Source: JBOHPP01 sp050731755 (GTDB lineage Bacteria; Methylomirabilota; Methylomirabilia; Rokubacteriales; CSP1-6). From it: a stretch of 22,520 nucleotides of DNA. The notes beneath the pieces are model-generated. The model was not told the origin of the DNA and made no database searches. It saw nothing but the letters and a program-made list of their open reading frames with translations. Where the stretch lies: positions 1-22,520 of the forward strand of contig JBOHPP010000264.1 in NCBI GenBank assembly GCA_050731755.1, in the 5' to 3' direction. Of the stretch, positions 1 to 6,970 are shown piece by piece. Both the position numbers and the translations under genes were made by a program. How positions within the stretch are numbered: the stretch's first letter is position 1; every line of letters begins with the position of its first letter.

Positions 1-47
1 GCAGCGTTCCGGAGGAGTTGCTGATCCTGGTCGAAGGTGAAGTCCAT
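1..47 (-). CDS. Acyl-CoA dehydrogenase, N-terminal fragment (runs off window)
   Basis: Only about 15 codons are inside the window. Read on the minus strand from the ATG at 47-45 they give MDFTFDQDQQLLRNA, the usual opening of acyl-CoA dehydrogenases (M-D-F-x-F-x-x-x-Q-Q-x-L-R). The ATG shares one base with the TGA of the upstream acyl-CoA dehydrogenase (TGATG), so the two are probably translationally coupled. Adjacent overlapping acyl-CoA dehydrogenase genes often encode the two subunits of a heterotetramer. Function and remaining length cannot be judged from this fragment. Confidence 0.7.
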   Translation of the reverse strand, partial: MDFTFDQDQQLLRNA

Positions 48-1258
48 CAGGCTCTCGTCCTGTCGGCGCGCGGCTCTTTGGGGAGCCCCAGCACGCGCTC
101 GCCGATGACGTTCTTCTGGATCTCCGAGGAGCCCGAGTAGATCGTGCCGGCCCGCGACCACAAGAAGGCGTAGGCCCACGTCTCGCCATGACCGGAGGAG
201 GCCACCACGGGGAAGTTGAGATCCTCCGGCAGTCCGGCCATGGTCTGCCCGTAGGGTCCCAGGATCTCGAGGGCCAGCTCGTTGAATCGCTTTTCGAACT
301 CGCTGTAGGACAGCTTGGTGATCGACGAGGTCGTCCCCGGCCCTTCGCCCTTGGTGAGCGCGCTGAGCACCCGGAGCGCGGCGTAGCGCTGCACCTCCAG
401 CTCGGCGTAGATGCGGCCCAGCTTGGCCCGCACCACGGGATCCTCCAGCAGCGGGCGGCCGCCGCGCCGCAGCACCTTGCTGGCGTTCACGAGCTGGCTG
501 AACGCGGAGGCGTAGCGGGTGACCCGGGCCAGCGAGTTCGCGCCCCGCTCGTACGAGAGGGTCGTCTGCGCGATCTCCCAACCCTGGCCCAGGCGTCCGA
601 CGAGGTCGGACTTCTCCACGCGGGCCTGGGTCATGAACACCTCGGCGAACTCCGCGCTGCCGGTGATCTGCTTGAGCGGGCGCACCTCGACCCCGGGCTG
701 GCGCATGCTGATGAGGAAGCACGAGATGCCCTTGTGCTTGGGCACCGCGGCGTCGCTCCGGGCCAGGAGCAGGCCCCAATCGGCGTTGAGCCCGCCGCTG
801 GTCCAAATCTTCTGGCCGGTGACCTCGAAGTGATCGCCCCGGTCGTCGGCCCGCGTCGTGAGGCTGGCCAGGTCCGAGCCCGCGTTGGGTTCGGAGTAGA
901 GCTGGCACCAGAGCTCCTCGGCCGTCAGGATCTTCCGGAGGTACCGCTGCTTCTGGGCCTCGGTGCCATGGACGAAGATGGTGGGCCCCACGATGCCGAT
1001 GCCGAGACCGTTGGTCGGGGGCGGCGCGTTGACGCGGGCCATCTCGTCGGCCGCGATCGCCTGCTGCATGGGCGTGGCGTCCCGGCCGCCGTACTGACGC
1101 GGCCAGCCCATGCCCACGAAGCCGGCCTCATAGAGCGTGCGGTGCCAGGCCTTGCGCTCGGCCAGCGTCTTGAGCTCCTGGCGCGGGATGTTGCCTTCGA
1201 ACCAGCGCCGCGTCCGCTCCCGGAACGCAAGGTCCTCAGGCGAGTAGGTTAGGTCCAT
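47..1258 (-). CDS. Acyl-CoA dehydrogenase
   Basis: 403 residues, a normal family length. This is an FAD-dependent alpha,beta-dehydrogenation enzyme for an acyl-CoA thioester, acting in fatty-acid, sterol or aromatic side-chain oxidation in the cytoplasm. Visible signatures are YSEPNAGSDLASL (residues 121-133, FAD/substrate loop), QKIWTSGG (149-156) and the C-terminal IYSGSSEIQKN (373-383). In MCAD-type enzymes the last motif is Y-E-G with the catalytic glutamate; here that residue is Ser375. The base may lie elsewhere, as in isovaleryl-CoA and long-chain enzymes, or be supplied by a partner subunit. The start is supported by GAGGAGG 8 nt upstream (1267-1273, minus). It is downstream of a MaoC-like gene (63-bp gap) and overlaps a second acyl-CoA dehydrogenase by one base. 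The substrate cannot be read from sequence. Confidence 0.95.
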   Translation of the reverse strand: MDLTYSPEDLAFRERTRRWFEGNIPRQELKTLAERKAWHRTLYEAGFVGMGWPRQYGGRDATPMQQAIAADEMARVNAPPPTNGLGIGIVGPTIFVHGTEAQKQRYLRKILTAEELWCQLYSEPNAGSDLASLTTRADDRGDHFEVTGQKIWTSGGLNADWGLLLARSDAAVPKHKGISCFLISMRQPGVEVRPLKQITGSAEFAEVFMTQARVEKSDLVGRLGQGWEIAQTTLSYERGANSLARVTRYASAFSQLVNASKVLRRGGRPLLEDPVVRAKLGRIYAELEVQRYAALRVLSALTKGEGPGTTSSITKLSYSEFEKRFNELALEILGPYGQTMAGLPEDLNFPVVASSGHGETWAYAFLWSRAGTIYSGSSEIQKNVIGERVLGLPKEPRADRTRA

Positions 1259-1321
1259 CGCGGCGGCCTCCTCGCTCAGTGATCACGCTTCTACCACGCT
1301 GGGAACGACCGGGCAACCGAC

Positions 1322-2134
1322 TTACGGCGGAGGAAGGTGGTAAATGGCGGTGTGCAGGACGTGGGCGACGGCGCGGGCGCCGGCGGTGATGACGACGTCG
1401 ACCTCCACGTACTGGCGCGCCTTGCGCTCGTAGAGCGACCGCACGCGCCCGCGCGTGACGAGCCGCTCGCCCACCCGCGCCCCACCCAGGTGGCGCACCC
1501 GACTGGCCGCGTGGATCCAGGCGTCAAGCCGGACGTTGCGATCCAGGCTGCGGTTGGCCTGGTCCAGGAAGAAGGCGGGATGGATCCAGCCCTGACGGTT
1601 GCGGTAGATCGCCTGCGCGTCGGATATCCGCTCCAGCCAGGCGGCCGCCCGCGGCTCATCGTAGACGGCCTCGGGCGTGCCCAGCGGGCCCGGGCGCTCC
1701 AGCATCTCTCGGCTCACGGGTGGTCGCTCGGCCGGCACCGGCGCTACGGGGTAGAGCGAGAGGTTCACGGGCGCAGGCAGCCCGGCCGGCACCGTGGCCT
1801 CGGCCACCGCGCACTCGCCGGCCCGGGCGGTGATCGCGCGCACGGTCGCGGTGAGGCCGTGGGCGTCGCGCGCGGTGATGGCCCCGGCGACCGTCACCTC
1901 CTCGCCGTCGAGAACGGGCTTGAGAAAGCGCACGTGGGCCGTGCCGCGGGTCAGCCAGGCCTCGCCGAGCCCGGCCACGAGCGGATGGGTGAGATAGGCG
2001 TAGAGGATGACGCCGGGGACGAGGGCGCCGGGGAAGCCATATTGCCGCGCGACGGCGTCGTCGTGCATCTTGTTCTCGCCGGTCGCCGGCGCGTTGCGCG
2101 CCTTGACGCGGTACTCGGGCAGATCCTCAGGCAT
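1322..2134 (-). CDS. MaoC-like hotdog-fold protein (probable acyl-CoA hydratase/thioesterase type)
   Basis: 270 residues. Residues 20-41 follow the MaoC/R-hydratase pattern: E-N-x-x-H-x-D-x-x-A (20-29), then G-F-x-G-x-x-x-x-G (33-41). In classical R-specific enoyl-CoA hydratases the first position is a catalytic Asp; here it is Glu20, with Asn21 and His24 kept. A stretch starting near residue 63 (TRGTAHVRFLKPVLDGEEV) looks like the rest of the first hotdog, and the length allows a second hotdog in the C-terminal half. It probably acts on an acyl-CoA in the pathway of the downstream acyl-CoA dehydrogenases. The start is the ATG at 2134; TAGACT lies 7 nt upstream and no Shine-Dalgarno is visible. 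Exact reaction unknown. Confidence 0.75.
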   Translation of the reverse strand: MPEDLPEYRVKARNAPATGENKMHDDAVARQYGFPGALVPGVILYAYLTHPLVAGLGEAWLTRGTAHVRFLKPVLDGEEVTVAGAITARDAHGLTATVRAITARAGECAVAEATVPAGLPAPVNLSLYPVAPVPAERPPVSREMLERPGPLGTPEAVYDEPRAAAWLERISDAQAIYRNRQGWIHPAFFLDQANRSLDRNVRLDAWIHAASRVRHLGGARVGERLVTRGRVRSLYERKARQYVEVDVVITAGARAVAHVLHTAIYHLPPP

Positions 2135-2141
2135 GGCGCGG

Positions 2142-2171
2142 AGTCTATGCCGGTCCGCCGTATAATCTCAA
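2142..2171 (-). promoter_or_regulatory. Probable promoter of the MaoC-like gene (leaderless type)
   Basis: On the minus strand a TTGAGA (2171-2166) and a TAGACT (2147-2142) are 18 bp apart. The TAGACT ends 7 nt before the ATG at 2134. This places the expected transcription start at or next to the start codon, and there is no Shine-Dalgarno sequence in between. Confidence 0.45.
2161..2166 (+). promoter_or_regulatory. Possible -10 box for the LemA operon
   Basis: An exact TATAAT sits 10 nt before the lemA ATG (2177) in the 42-bp divergent gap. No good -35 hexamer is seen at the usual distance. The short distance implies a 5' leader of only a few nucleotides and no Shine-Dalgarno. It overlaps the proposed -35 region of the divergent minus-strand promoter. 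Confidence 0.4.
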
Positions 2172-2176
2172 GCGAC

Positions 2177-2770
2177 ATGGGCCGCGGACTCGTCATCGCC
2201 CTGGTGGTGATCGCGCTGGTGCTGGCCGGGATCGGCTGGGCGGTGAGCGTCAACAACCAGTTCGTTCGGCTCGACCAGGACGTCAACGCGACGTGGGCCC
2301 AGGTGCAGAATGTCTACCAGCGCCGGGCCGACCTGATCCCCAATCTCGTGGAGACGGTGCGGGGATTCGCCGCCCAGGAGCGCACGGTCCTGGAGGAGGT
2401 CACGCGGGCGCGAGCCAGCGCGACCAGCGTTCAACTCACGCCGGAAGCGCTGAACGACCCCAAGGCGATGGAGCGGTTTCAGGCCGCCCAGCGTGAGCTC
2501 TCCGGCGCGCTGAGCCGGCTCCTCGTCGTCGTCGAGCGGTATCCCGACCTCAAGTCCAACCAGAATTTCCTCGCCCTGCAGTCCCAGCTGGAGGGCACGG
2601 AGAACCGCATCGCCGTCGAGCGGCGGCGCTTCAACGAGGCGGTGCGCGACTACAACACGCGTCTGCGGCTGTTCCCCGGGAGCCTGGTCGCCGGGGTCAC
2701 GGGCTTCCGGTCCAAGGCGTTCTTCGAGGCGACGCCCGATGCGGCGACGCCGCCCCGGGTGAAGTTCTAG
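2177..2770 (+). CDS. lemA: LemA family protein
   Basis: 197 residues. LemA proteins are small, mainly helical, membrane-anchored proteins of poorly known function, often encoded beside TPM-domain proteins. Residues 4-21 form one N-terminal membrane segment (LVIALVVIALVLAGIGWA). Next comes the family core: NNQFVRLDQDVNATWAQVQN, then RRADLIPNLVETV, then a long helical region with ERYPDLKSNQNFLALQSQLE and NRIAVERRRFNEAV, then YNTRLRLFPGSLVA. The C-terminal tail PPRVKF is typical. The ATG at 2177 starts directly before the membrane anchor; an in-frame ATG at 2147 would add ten unhelpful residues. It is the first gene of a LemA-TPM-TPM operon. Confidence 0.95.
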   Translation: MGRGLVIALVVIALVLAGIGWAVSVNNQFVRLDQDVNATWAQVQNVYQRRADLIPNLVETVRGFAAQERTVLEEVTRARASATSVQLTPEALNDPKAMERFQAAQRELSGALSRLLVVVERYPDLKSNQNFLALQSQLEGTENRIAVERRRFNEAVRDYNTRLRLFPGSLVAGVTGFRSKAFFEATPDAATPPRVKF

Positions 2771-2816
2771 CCTGCTCCTCGCCGCTGTTCTCGCCGCCAC
2801 GCTCGTCGTCCCTCCG

Positions 2817-3497
2817 GTGCCGACCGCCCGGGTGAACGACTACGCCGGGCTCTTGCGCGAAGAGGAGCGGGCCCGCCTGGAGACGCTGCTGGCCGAGCGG
2901 GAGCGGGCCACCGGCGCCCAGATGGTGATCGCGATCTTCCGCTCGCTCGAGGGCGAGGCCCTGGAGGACTACTCGATCCGGCTCGCCGAGCGCTGGCGCA
3001 TCGGGCACAAGGGGCTCGACAACGGGGTGATCCTGCTTGTCTTCCTGGCCGAACGGCAGCTCCGCCTGGAGGTTGGCTATGGTCTGGAGGCAGCCATCAC
3101 CGACGCAGCTGCTGACCGCATCATTCGCGACGCCATCGTGCCACGCTTCCGTGAGGGCCGACATGCCGCTGGCCTGGAGGACGCCGTTCGCGAGGTCTTC
3201 GCCCGTATCGCCACACCGGGCACGCGGGAGCGGCCGGCCGCGTCTCGGTCATGGCCGCAGTTCCTCGCCGTCGGCTTCGTGGTCATCGTCATCCTCCTTT
3301 TCGTCGCCAACACAATTCTGGAAACGCGAGACGGTCGCGGGCTCCGGCGCGGCCGCCGGGTGTACACGGCCGGCCCGCGCGGCTGGTACGTGCCGCCGAT
3401 CTCGACGGGATGGGGTGGCTGGGGCCGAGGGGGCGGCGGAGGCTTCTCGGGCGGCGGCGGATCGTTCGGCGGTGGCGGGGCCAGCGGGCGGTGGTGA
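2817..3497 (+). CDS. TPM-domain membrane protein (YgcG-like)
   Basis: 226 residues from the GTG at 2817. The TPM domain (Pfam TPM_phosphatase family) covers about residues 4-145, starting with ARVNDYAGLL and containing YSIRLAERWRIG and GLDNGVILLV. One membrane helix follows (FLAVGFVVIVILLFVANTIL, about 150-169). The C-terminus is a Gly/Ser-rich tail (GGGGFSGGGGSFGGGGASG), typical of YgcG-like proteins. The domain should be outside the membrane, so a signal peptide is expected. The frame is open back to 2763 and encodes LLLAAVLAATLVVPP just before the GTG. No ATG, GTG or TTG precedes that stretch, so the true start may be CTG at 2772 or is hidden by a frameshift. It overlaps the next gene as TGATG. 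Confidence 0.9.
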   Translation: MPTARVNDYAGLLREEERARLETLLAERERATGAQMVIAIFRSLEGEALEDYSIRLAERWRIGHKGLDNGVILLVFLAERQLRLEVGYGLEAAITDAAADRIIRDAIVPRFREGRHAAGLEDAVREVFARIATPGTRERPAASRSWPQFLAVGFVVIVILLFVANTILETRDGRGLRRGRRVYTAGPRGWYVPPISTGWGGWGRGGGGGFSGGGGSFGGGGASGRW

Positions 3498-3958
3498 TGG
3501 CTCGGCATCCGCGATGGGTCCGCCGCGCGTTCGCCGAGGAGGACCTCGCGGCGATGACGGAGGCCATCGCCGCCGCCGAGAGGCAGACATCGGCGGAAAT
3601 CCGCGTGCATCTCGAGGACCGCCTTCCCAGGGGGGCGGCCGATGACGCGCTAGCGCGGGCCCGAGAGGTCTTCACCCGGCTCGGCATGCAGCAAACCGCC
3701 CAGCGGAACGGCGTGCTGATCTACCTGGCCCTCGCCGATCATCATCTCGCCATCGTCGGCGACGAAGGCATTCATGGTCGCGTCGGCGACGGCTACTGGC
3801 AGCGCGTGCGCGATCTCATGGTGGAACGGCTCCACGCGGGCCGAGCGCGCGACGCCGTCGTCGACGCCATCGCCGACGTGGGTCGCGTGCTGACGACCCA
3901 CTTTCCGCGCCGGCCCGACGACGTCAACGAGTTGAGCGACCGGGTGAGTCTGAATTAG
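3497..3958 (+). CDS. Second TPM-domain protein, no membrane segment
   Basis: 153 residues from the ATG at 3497, which overlaps the stop of the upstream TPM gene by one base (TGATG). A single short TPM domain fills the protein: ERQTSAEIRVHLED, AREVFTRLGMQQTAQRNGVL, IYLALADHHLAIVGDEGIH and the closing GRARDAVVDAIADVGRVL. There is no signal peptide, membrane helix or Gly-rich tail, unlike the preceding gene. LemA, a long TPM protein and a short TPM protein recur together in many genomes, which suggests one membrane-associated complex. Biochemical role unknown. Confidence 0.88.
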   Translation: MARHPRWVRRAFAEEDLAAMTEAIAAAERQTSAEIRVHLEDRLPRGAADDALARAREVFTRLGMQQTAQRNGVLIYLALADHHLAIVGDEGIHGRVGDGYWQRVRDLMVERLHAGRARDAVVDAIADVGRVLTTHFPRRPDDVNELSDRVSLN

Positions 3959-3967
3959 CCGGGCACG

Positions 3968-5128
3968 TTACGCGAGCAAAAACTCCTGGGCGGCGGCCAG
4001 GCCGGCGCCGAGCCGCAGAGGAACGCCCACCTCCTTCAACATCATCTCCACGCCGGCCAGCCCGCCCAGCAGGTCCAGCTCGTTCAGGCTGCCCAGGTGC
4101 CCGATGCGGAACACCTTGCCCTTGACGTCGCCGAGACCGACACCGAGGGAGAGGTTCAGCCGCCGATAGGCGTGGCCGATCAACGCCTCCGAGTCGTGGC
4201 CCGGCGGCATCACCACCGCCGTCAGCGTGTTCGAGTACTCGGCCGGGTTGCGGCAGAGCAGCTCGAGGCCCCACGCCCGCACGGCGCGGCGGCAGGCCTC
4301 GGCCAGACGCGCGTGGCGGGCGAAGACGTTGGCCAGGCCTTCCTCGTTCAGCATCGCGATCGACTCCCGCAGGCCGAAGAGCAACGAGGTTGCCGGCGTG
4401 TACGGGTACTGGCCGCTGCGGTTGCGTTCGAAGACGGACTGCCAGTCCCAGTACGAGCGCGGGCACGTGGCCTTGTCGCTGGCGGCGACGGCCTTGTCGC
4501 TCACGGCCAGGATGGCCAGCCCCGGCGGCAGCATGAGGCCCTTCTGAGGGCCGGTGAGCGCGACGTCCACGCGCCAGGCGTCGAACCGGAAATCGATGGA
4601 GGCCAGCGAGGAGACGGTGTCGACCAGCAACAGCGCGGGGTGACCGGCGCGATCCAGAGCCGCGCGCACGGCGGCGACGTCCGAGGTGACGCCGGTCGAC
4701 GTCTCGTTGTGGACGACGAGCACCGCGCGGATTTCGCGGGCCTCGTCGGCGCGCAGGCGCGCCTCGACCTCGGCCGCCGGCACACCCCCTCCGTAGGGAC
4801 GCTCGATCCGCTCGACCTCGGCTCCGAAGGCGGTGGCGGTCCTGGCGAAGCCCGCCGAGAAGAAGCCGTTGACGCAGGCGAGCACGCGATCGCCGGGCGA
4901 GAGCGTGTTGACGATCGTCGCTTCCCAGGCGCCGGTGCCCGAGCCGGGATAGAGGGCGACGTGGCCGCGCGTGGTCTGAAAGATGCCTTTGAGCCCGTCG
5001 AGACAGTCCCGGATGAGCGCCTCGAACGTCGGCCCCCGGTGGTCGATGATCGGTTGCGCCATCGCGCGCACGATGCGCTCGGGCACCAGCGTGGGCCCGG
5101 GGATTTGCAGGAACGGCCGTCCCGGCAT
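3968..5128 (-). CDS. Class V aminotransferase (alanine/serine/aspartate-glyoxylate aminotransferase family)
   Basis: 386 residues, full family length. It is a PLP enzyme that moves an amino group to glyoxylate or a related keto acid. It opens with IPGPTLVPERI, has the phosphate-binding YPGSGTGAWEA (60-70), Asp170 in VDTVSSL (pyridine-nitrogen contact) and the Schiff-base lysine K196 in TGPQKGLMLPPGL. The C-terminal GHLGSLNELDLLGGL is also typical. The ATG at 5128 is six nt from a TAGACT box and has no Shine-Dalgarno. It is divergent, 39 bp away, from a D-threonine-aldolase-like gene, so both may act in glyoxylate/glycine metabolism. Which amino donor is used cannot be read from sequence. Confidence 0.9.
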   Translation of the reverse strand: MPGRPFLQIPGPTLVPERIVRAMAQPIIDHRGPTFEALIRDCLDGLKGIFQTTRGHVALYPGSGTGAWEATIVNTLSPGDRVLACVNGFFSAGFARTATAFGAEVERIERPYGGGVPAAEVEARLRADEAREIRAVLVVHNETSTGVTSDVAAVRAALDRAGHPALLLVDTVSSLASIDFRFDAWRVDVALTGPQKGLMLPPGLAILAVSDKAVAASDKATCPRSYWDWQSVFERNRSGQYPYTPATSLLFGLRESIAMLNEEGLANVFARHARLAEACRRAVRAWGLELLCRNPAEYSNTLTAVVMPPGHDSEALIGHAYRRLNLSLGVGLGDVKGKVFRIGHLGSLNELDLLGGLAGVEMMLKEVGVPLRLGAGLAAAQEFLLA

Positions 5129-5134
5129 GGGCGG

Positions 5135-5140
5135 AGTCTA
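5135..5140 (-). promoter_or_regulatory. Possible -10 box of a leaderless transcript (aminotransferase gene)
   Basis: TAGACT on the minus strand (5140-5135) followed by exactly 6 nt (CCGCCC) and the ATG at 5128. The same TAGACTCCGC string precedes the MaoC-like gene at 2134. No clear -35 element is visible. Confidence 0.4.
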
Positions 5141-5167
5141 GCATGGTAGATTGAGCCCACCCGACCG

Positions 5168-6268
5168 ATGACCCGCGACGAGATCCCGACGCCGGCGCTG
5201 GTGCTCGACCTCGACCGCTTCGAGCGGAACCTCGCCCGCATGGCCGAGCACGTGCGCCGTCACAGCAAGCAGCTCCGGCCGCACGCCAAGACTCACCGCT
5301 GCCCGGAAATCGCGCGACGGCAGATCGCCGCCGGCGCCCTCGGCGTCGCCTGCGCCAAGCTGGGGGAGGCCGAGGTGATGGCCGCCGCCGGTATCCGCGG
5401 CCTGCTCGTCACCACCGAGATCGTCGCTCCGACGGCGGTGGCCCGGCTGATGCGTCTGGCCGCCCAGGCCCCCGACGTGATGGTGGTGGTGGACCACGCC
5501 GAGAACGTGAGCGCGCTGGCGCGGGCCGCCGGCGATGCCGGCTGCGTGCTGAACGTGCTCGTGGACGTCGACGTCGGCGGTCGCCGCACCGGAGTCCAAC
5601 CCGGCGAGCCCGCGCTGACGCTGGCCCGCGAGATCGCCCGCCATCGGTCGCTTCGCCTGCGCGGGTTGCAGGGCTACGCCGGACAGTGCGCCCACGTCGT
5701 GGGCTGGAAGGCTCGGCGCGACGCGTCGCAGGCGGCCATGGCCCCGCTCATGGAGACGCGTCGGCGCCTGGAGGCGGCCGGGCTGCCGGTGGAGATCGTT
5801 GCTGGCGGCTCCACGGGAACCTGGGACGTTGACGTCGAGCTGACCGGGCTCACCGAGCTGCAGGCGGGCTCGTACTGCGTGATGGACCTCGACTACCGTC
5901 GGATCGGCGGACGCGCCGGCGACGCGCTCACCGACTTCGAGATGGCGCTGACGGTGGTGGCCACCGTGGTCAGCGTCCCCACCGCCGACCGCGCCATGGT
6001 CGACGCCGGGCTCAAGGCGTTTTCCACCGACAAGCCGTTTCCGCCCGAGTCGGTGGAGCGACCGGGGATCGCCTACGGCTTCGCCGGTGACGAGCACGGC
6101 CGGCTGACGATCACCGACCCCACGCGCCCGCCCCGCCTCGGCGAGCGCATCGAGTTCTTCCCGCCCCACTGCGATCCCACCATCAACCTCTACGACCGCC
6201 TCTACGCCGTGCGGGGCAGCCACGTAGAGGATGTCTGGCCCATCGCCGCCCGCGGCCGCTCCGACTAG
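5168..6268 (+). CDS. DSD1-family PLP enzyme (D-threonine aldolase / D-serine dehydratase / 3-hydroxyaspartate aldolase type)
   Basis: 366 residues. The fold is an alanine-racemase-like TIM barrel followed by a C-terminal metal-binding domain. EIPTPALVLDLDRFERNL (5-22) is the standard opening. PHAKTH (38-43) carries the PLP lysine, K41. GGSTGTW (about 216-222) binds the cofactor phosphate. The C-terminal PPHCDPT supplies H334 and D336, the His-x-Asp pair that holds the divalent metal in D-threonine aldolases. The family cleaves or forms beta-hydroxy amino acids using glycine, or eliminates water from D-serine. The neighbour is a divergent glyoxylate-type aminotransferase, which favours a glycine/glyoxylate role. 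A TAGATT box at 5147-5152 may be its -10; no Shine-Dalgarno is seen. Confidence 0.88.
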   Translation: MTRDEIPTPALVLDLDRFERNLARMAEHVRRHSKQLRPHAKTHRCPEIARRQIAAGALGVACAKLGEAEVMAAAGIRGLLVTTEIVAPTAVARLMRLAAQAPDVMVVVDHAENVSALARAAGDAGCVLNVLVDVDVGGRRTGVQPGEPALTLAREIARHRSLRLRGLQGYAGQCAHVVGWKARRDASQAAMAPLMETRRRLEAAGLPVEIVAGGSTGTWDVDVELTGLTELQAGSYCVMDLDYRRIGGRAGDALTDFEMALTVVATVVSVPTADRAMVDAGLKAFSTDKPFPPESVERPGIAYGFAGDEHGRLTITDPTRPPRLGERIEFFPPHCDPTINLYDRLYAVRGSHVEDVWPIAARGRSD

Positions 6269-6280
6269 CCGGGACCATTG

Positions 6281-6511
6281 ATGAGCGACGCTCGCGAGAC
6301 CGCGCGGGTGGCGCCGGAGGGGCCGGGGTGGGCGGGGAGGGGTCGCTCGACCACGCAGCACGCGACCGCATCACCCTGCGCGGCTGGGCTCCATCTGGCC
6401 GCGCGCGGTCCGCGTTGGCACGCGGCGGGAACGGGTCTCGTCGACCCCTCCCCGCCCGCCCCGGCCACTCCGGCGCCAGGACCCCTCCCGTCTCGCGACT
6501 GATGCCCTCAT
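6281..6511. repeat. Long imperfect inverted repeat with G-rich arms between convergent genes
   Basis: This element fills most of the 255-bp gap between two convergent genes. The core arms are 6309-6345 and 6442-6478: 37 nt each, 35 of 37 pairing, one of the two mismatches being a G-U wobble in RNA. An outer 9-bp perfect pair is 6292-6300 with 6490-6498 (TCGCGAGAC/GTCTCGCGA). A 5-bp pair, ATGAG/CTCAT, lies at 6281-6285 and 6507-6511. The 96-nt interior holds a further 7-bp stem, 6378-6384 with 6398-6404. I see no convincing protein in it. It could be a MITE-like element, a strong bidirectional terminator, or a structured RNA. Confidence 0.8.
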
Positions 6512-6523
6512 GACTGATCCAGG

Positions 6524-6970
6524 TTAGGCGGCGGGGCGGTAGGCGATGAGGTACTTGTGCTGGCCTTCGAGGAGGCGCTCGCCGCGCTGGTTGGTGAGAA
6601 TGACCTGCAGGATGACCAGGCCGGCCGAGCGCTTGCGCTCCAGGGCGAAGACCTCGTGCTCGGGAGCCACGGTGTCGCCGATGAAGGCGGGGGCGATGAA
6701 GCGCGTCGATTGCTCGACGAAGGCGACGATGGAGTCCTCGATCAACGGCGCCAGCGTGGAGGCGCCCACGGCGGTGAGCGAGGTGAGCAGCAGGCCGTGG
6801 GCCAGCCGGCGGCCGAAGCGCGTACGCTTGCCGTACTCGTCGTCGTAGTGGATGGGGTGGTTGTCACCGGTGAGGCCCGCAAAGAAGAGGAAGTGGGCGT
6901 CGGTCAGCGTCCGCGACGGGCTGCGGAAGCGGTCGCCGAGGGCGAAGTCTTCGAAGTAGAGTTGCCTCAC
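6524..6970 (-). CDS. MaoC family dehydratase
   Basis: 148 residues from the GTG at 6970, a normal single-hotdog length. The R-hydratase motif is complete: GLTGDNHPIHYDDEYGK (residues 32-48) with catalytic Asp36 and His41, then FGRRLAHGLL. The protein should hydrate enoyl-CoA or dehydrate a 3-hydroxyacyl-CoA, possibly of (R) configuration. Its start overlaps the dusB stop as GTGA, so translation is probably coupled to dusB; this fixes the start although the frame is open much further upstream. The functional link to a tRNA-modifying enzyme is not obvious. Confidence 0.9.
   Translation of the reverse strand: MRQLYFEDFALGDRFRSPSRTLTDAHFLFFAGLTGDNHPIHYDDEYGKRTRFGRRLAHGLLLTSLTAVGASTLAPLIEDSIVAFVEQSTRFIAPAFIGDTVAPEHEVFALERKRSAGLVILQVILTNQRGERLLEGQHKYLIAYRPAA

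Noticed and set aside
3924..5144. Minus-strand open frame overlapping the aminotransferase
   Set aside because: Arg/Ala-rich shadow of the aminotransferase gene, which has all its catalytic motifs in another frame.
6278..6513. Short open frames of 60-75 codons in the inverted repeat
   Set aside because: Composition is dictated by the GC-rich repeat arms; no start signals or domain features.
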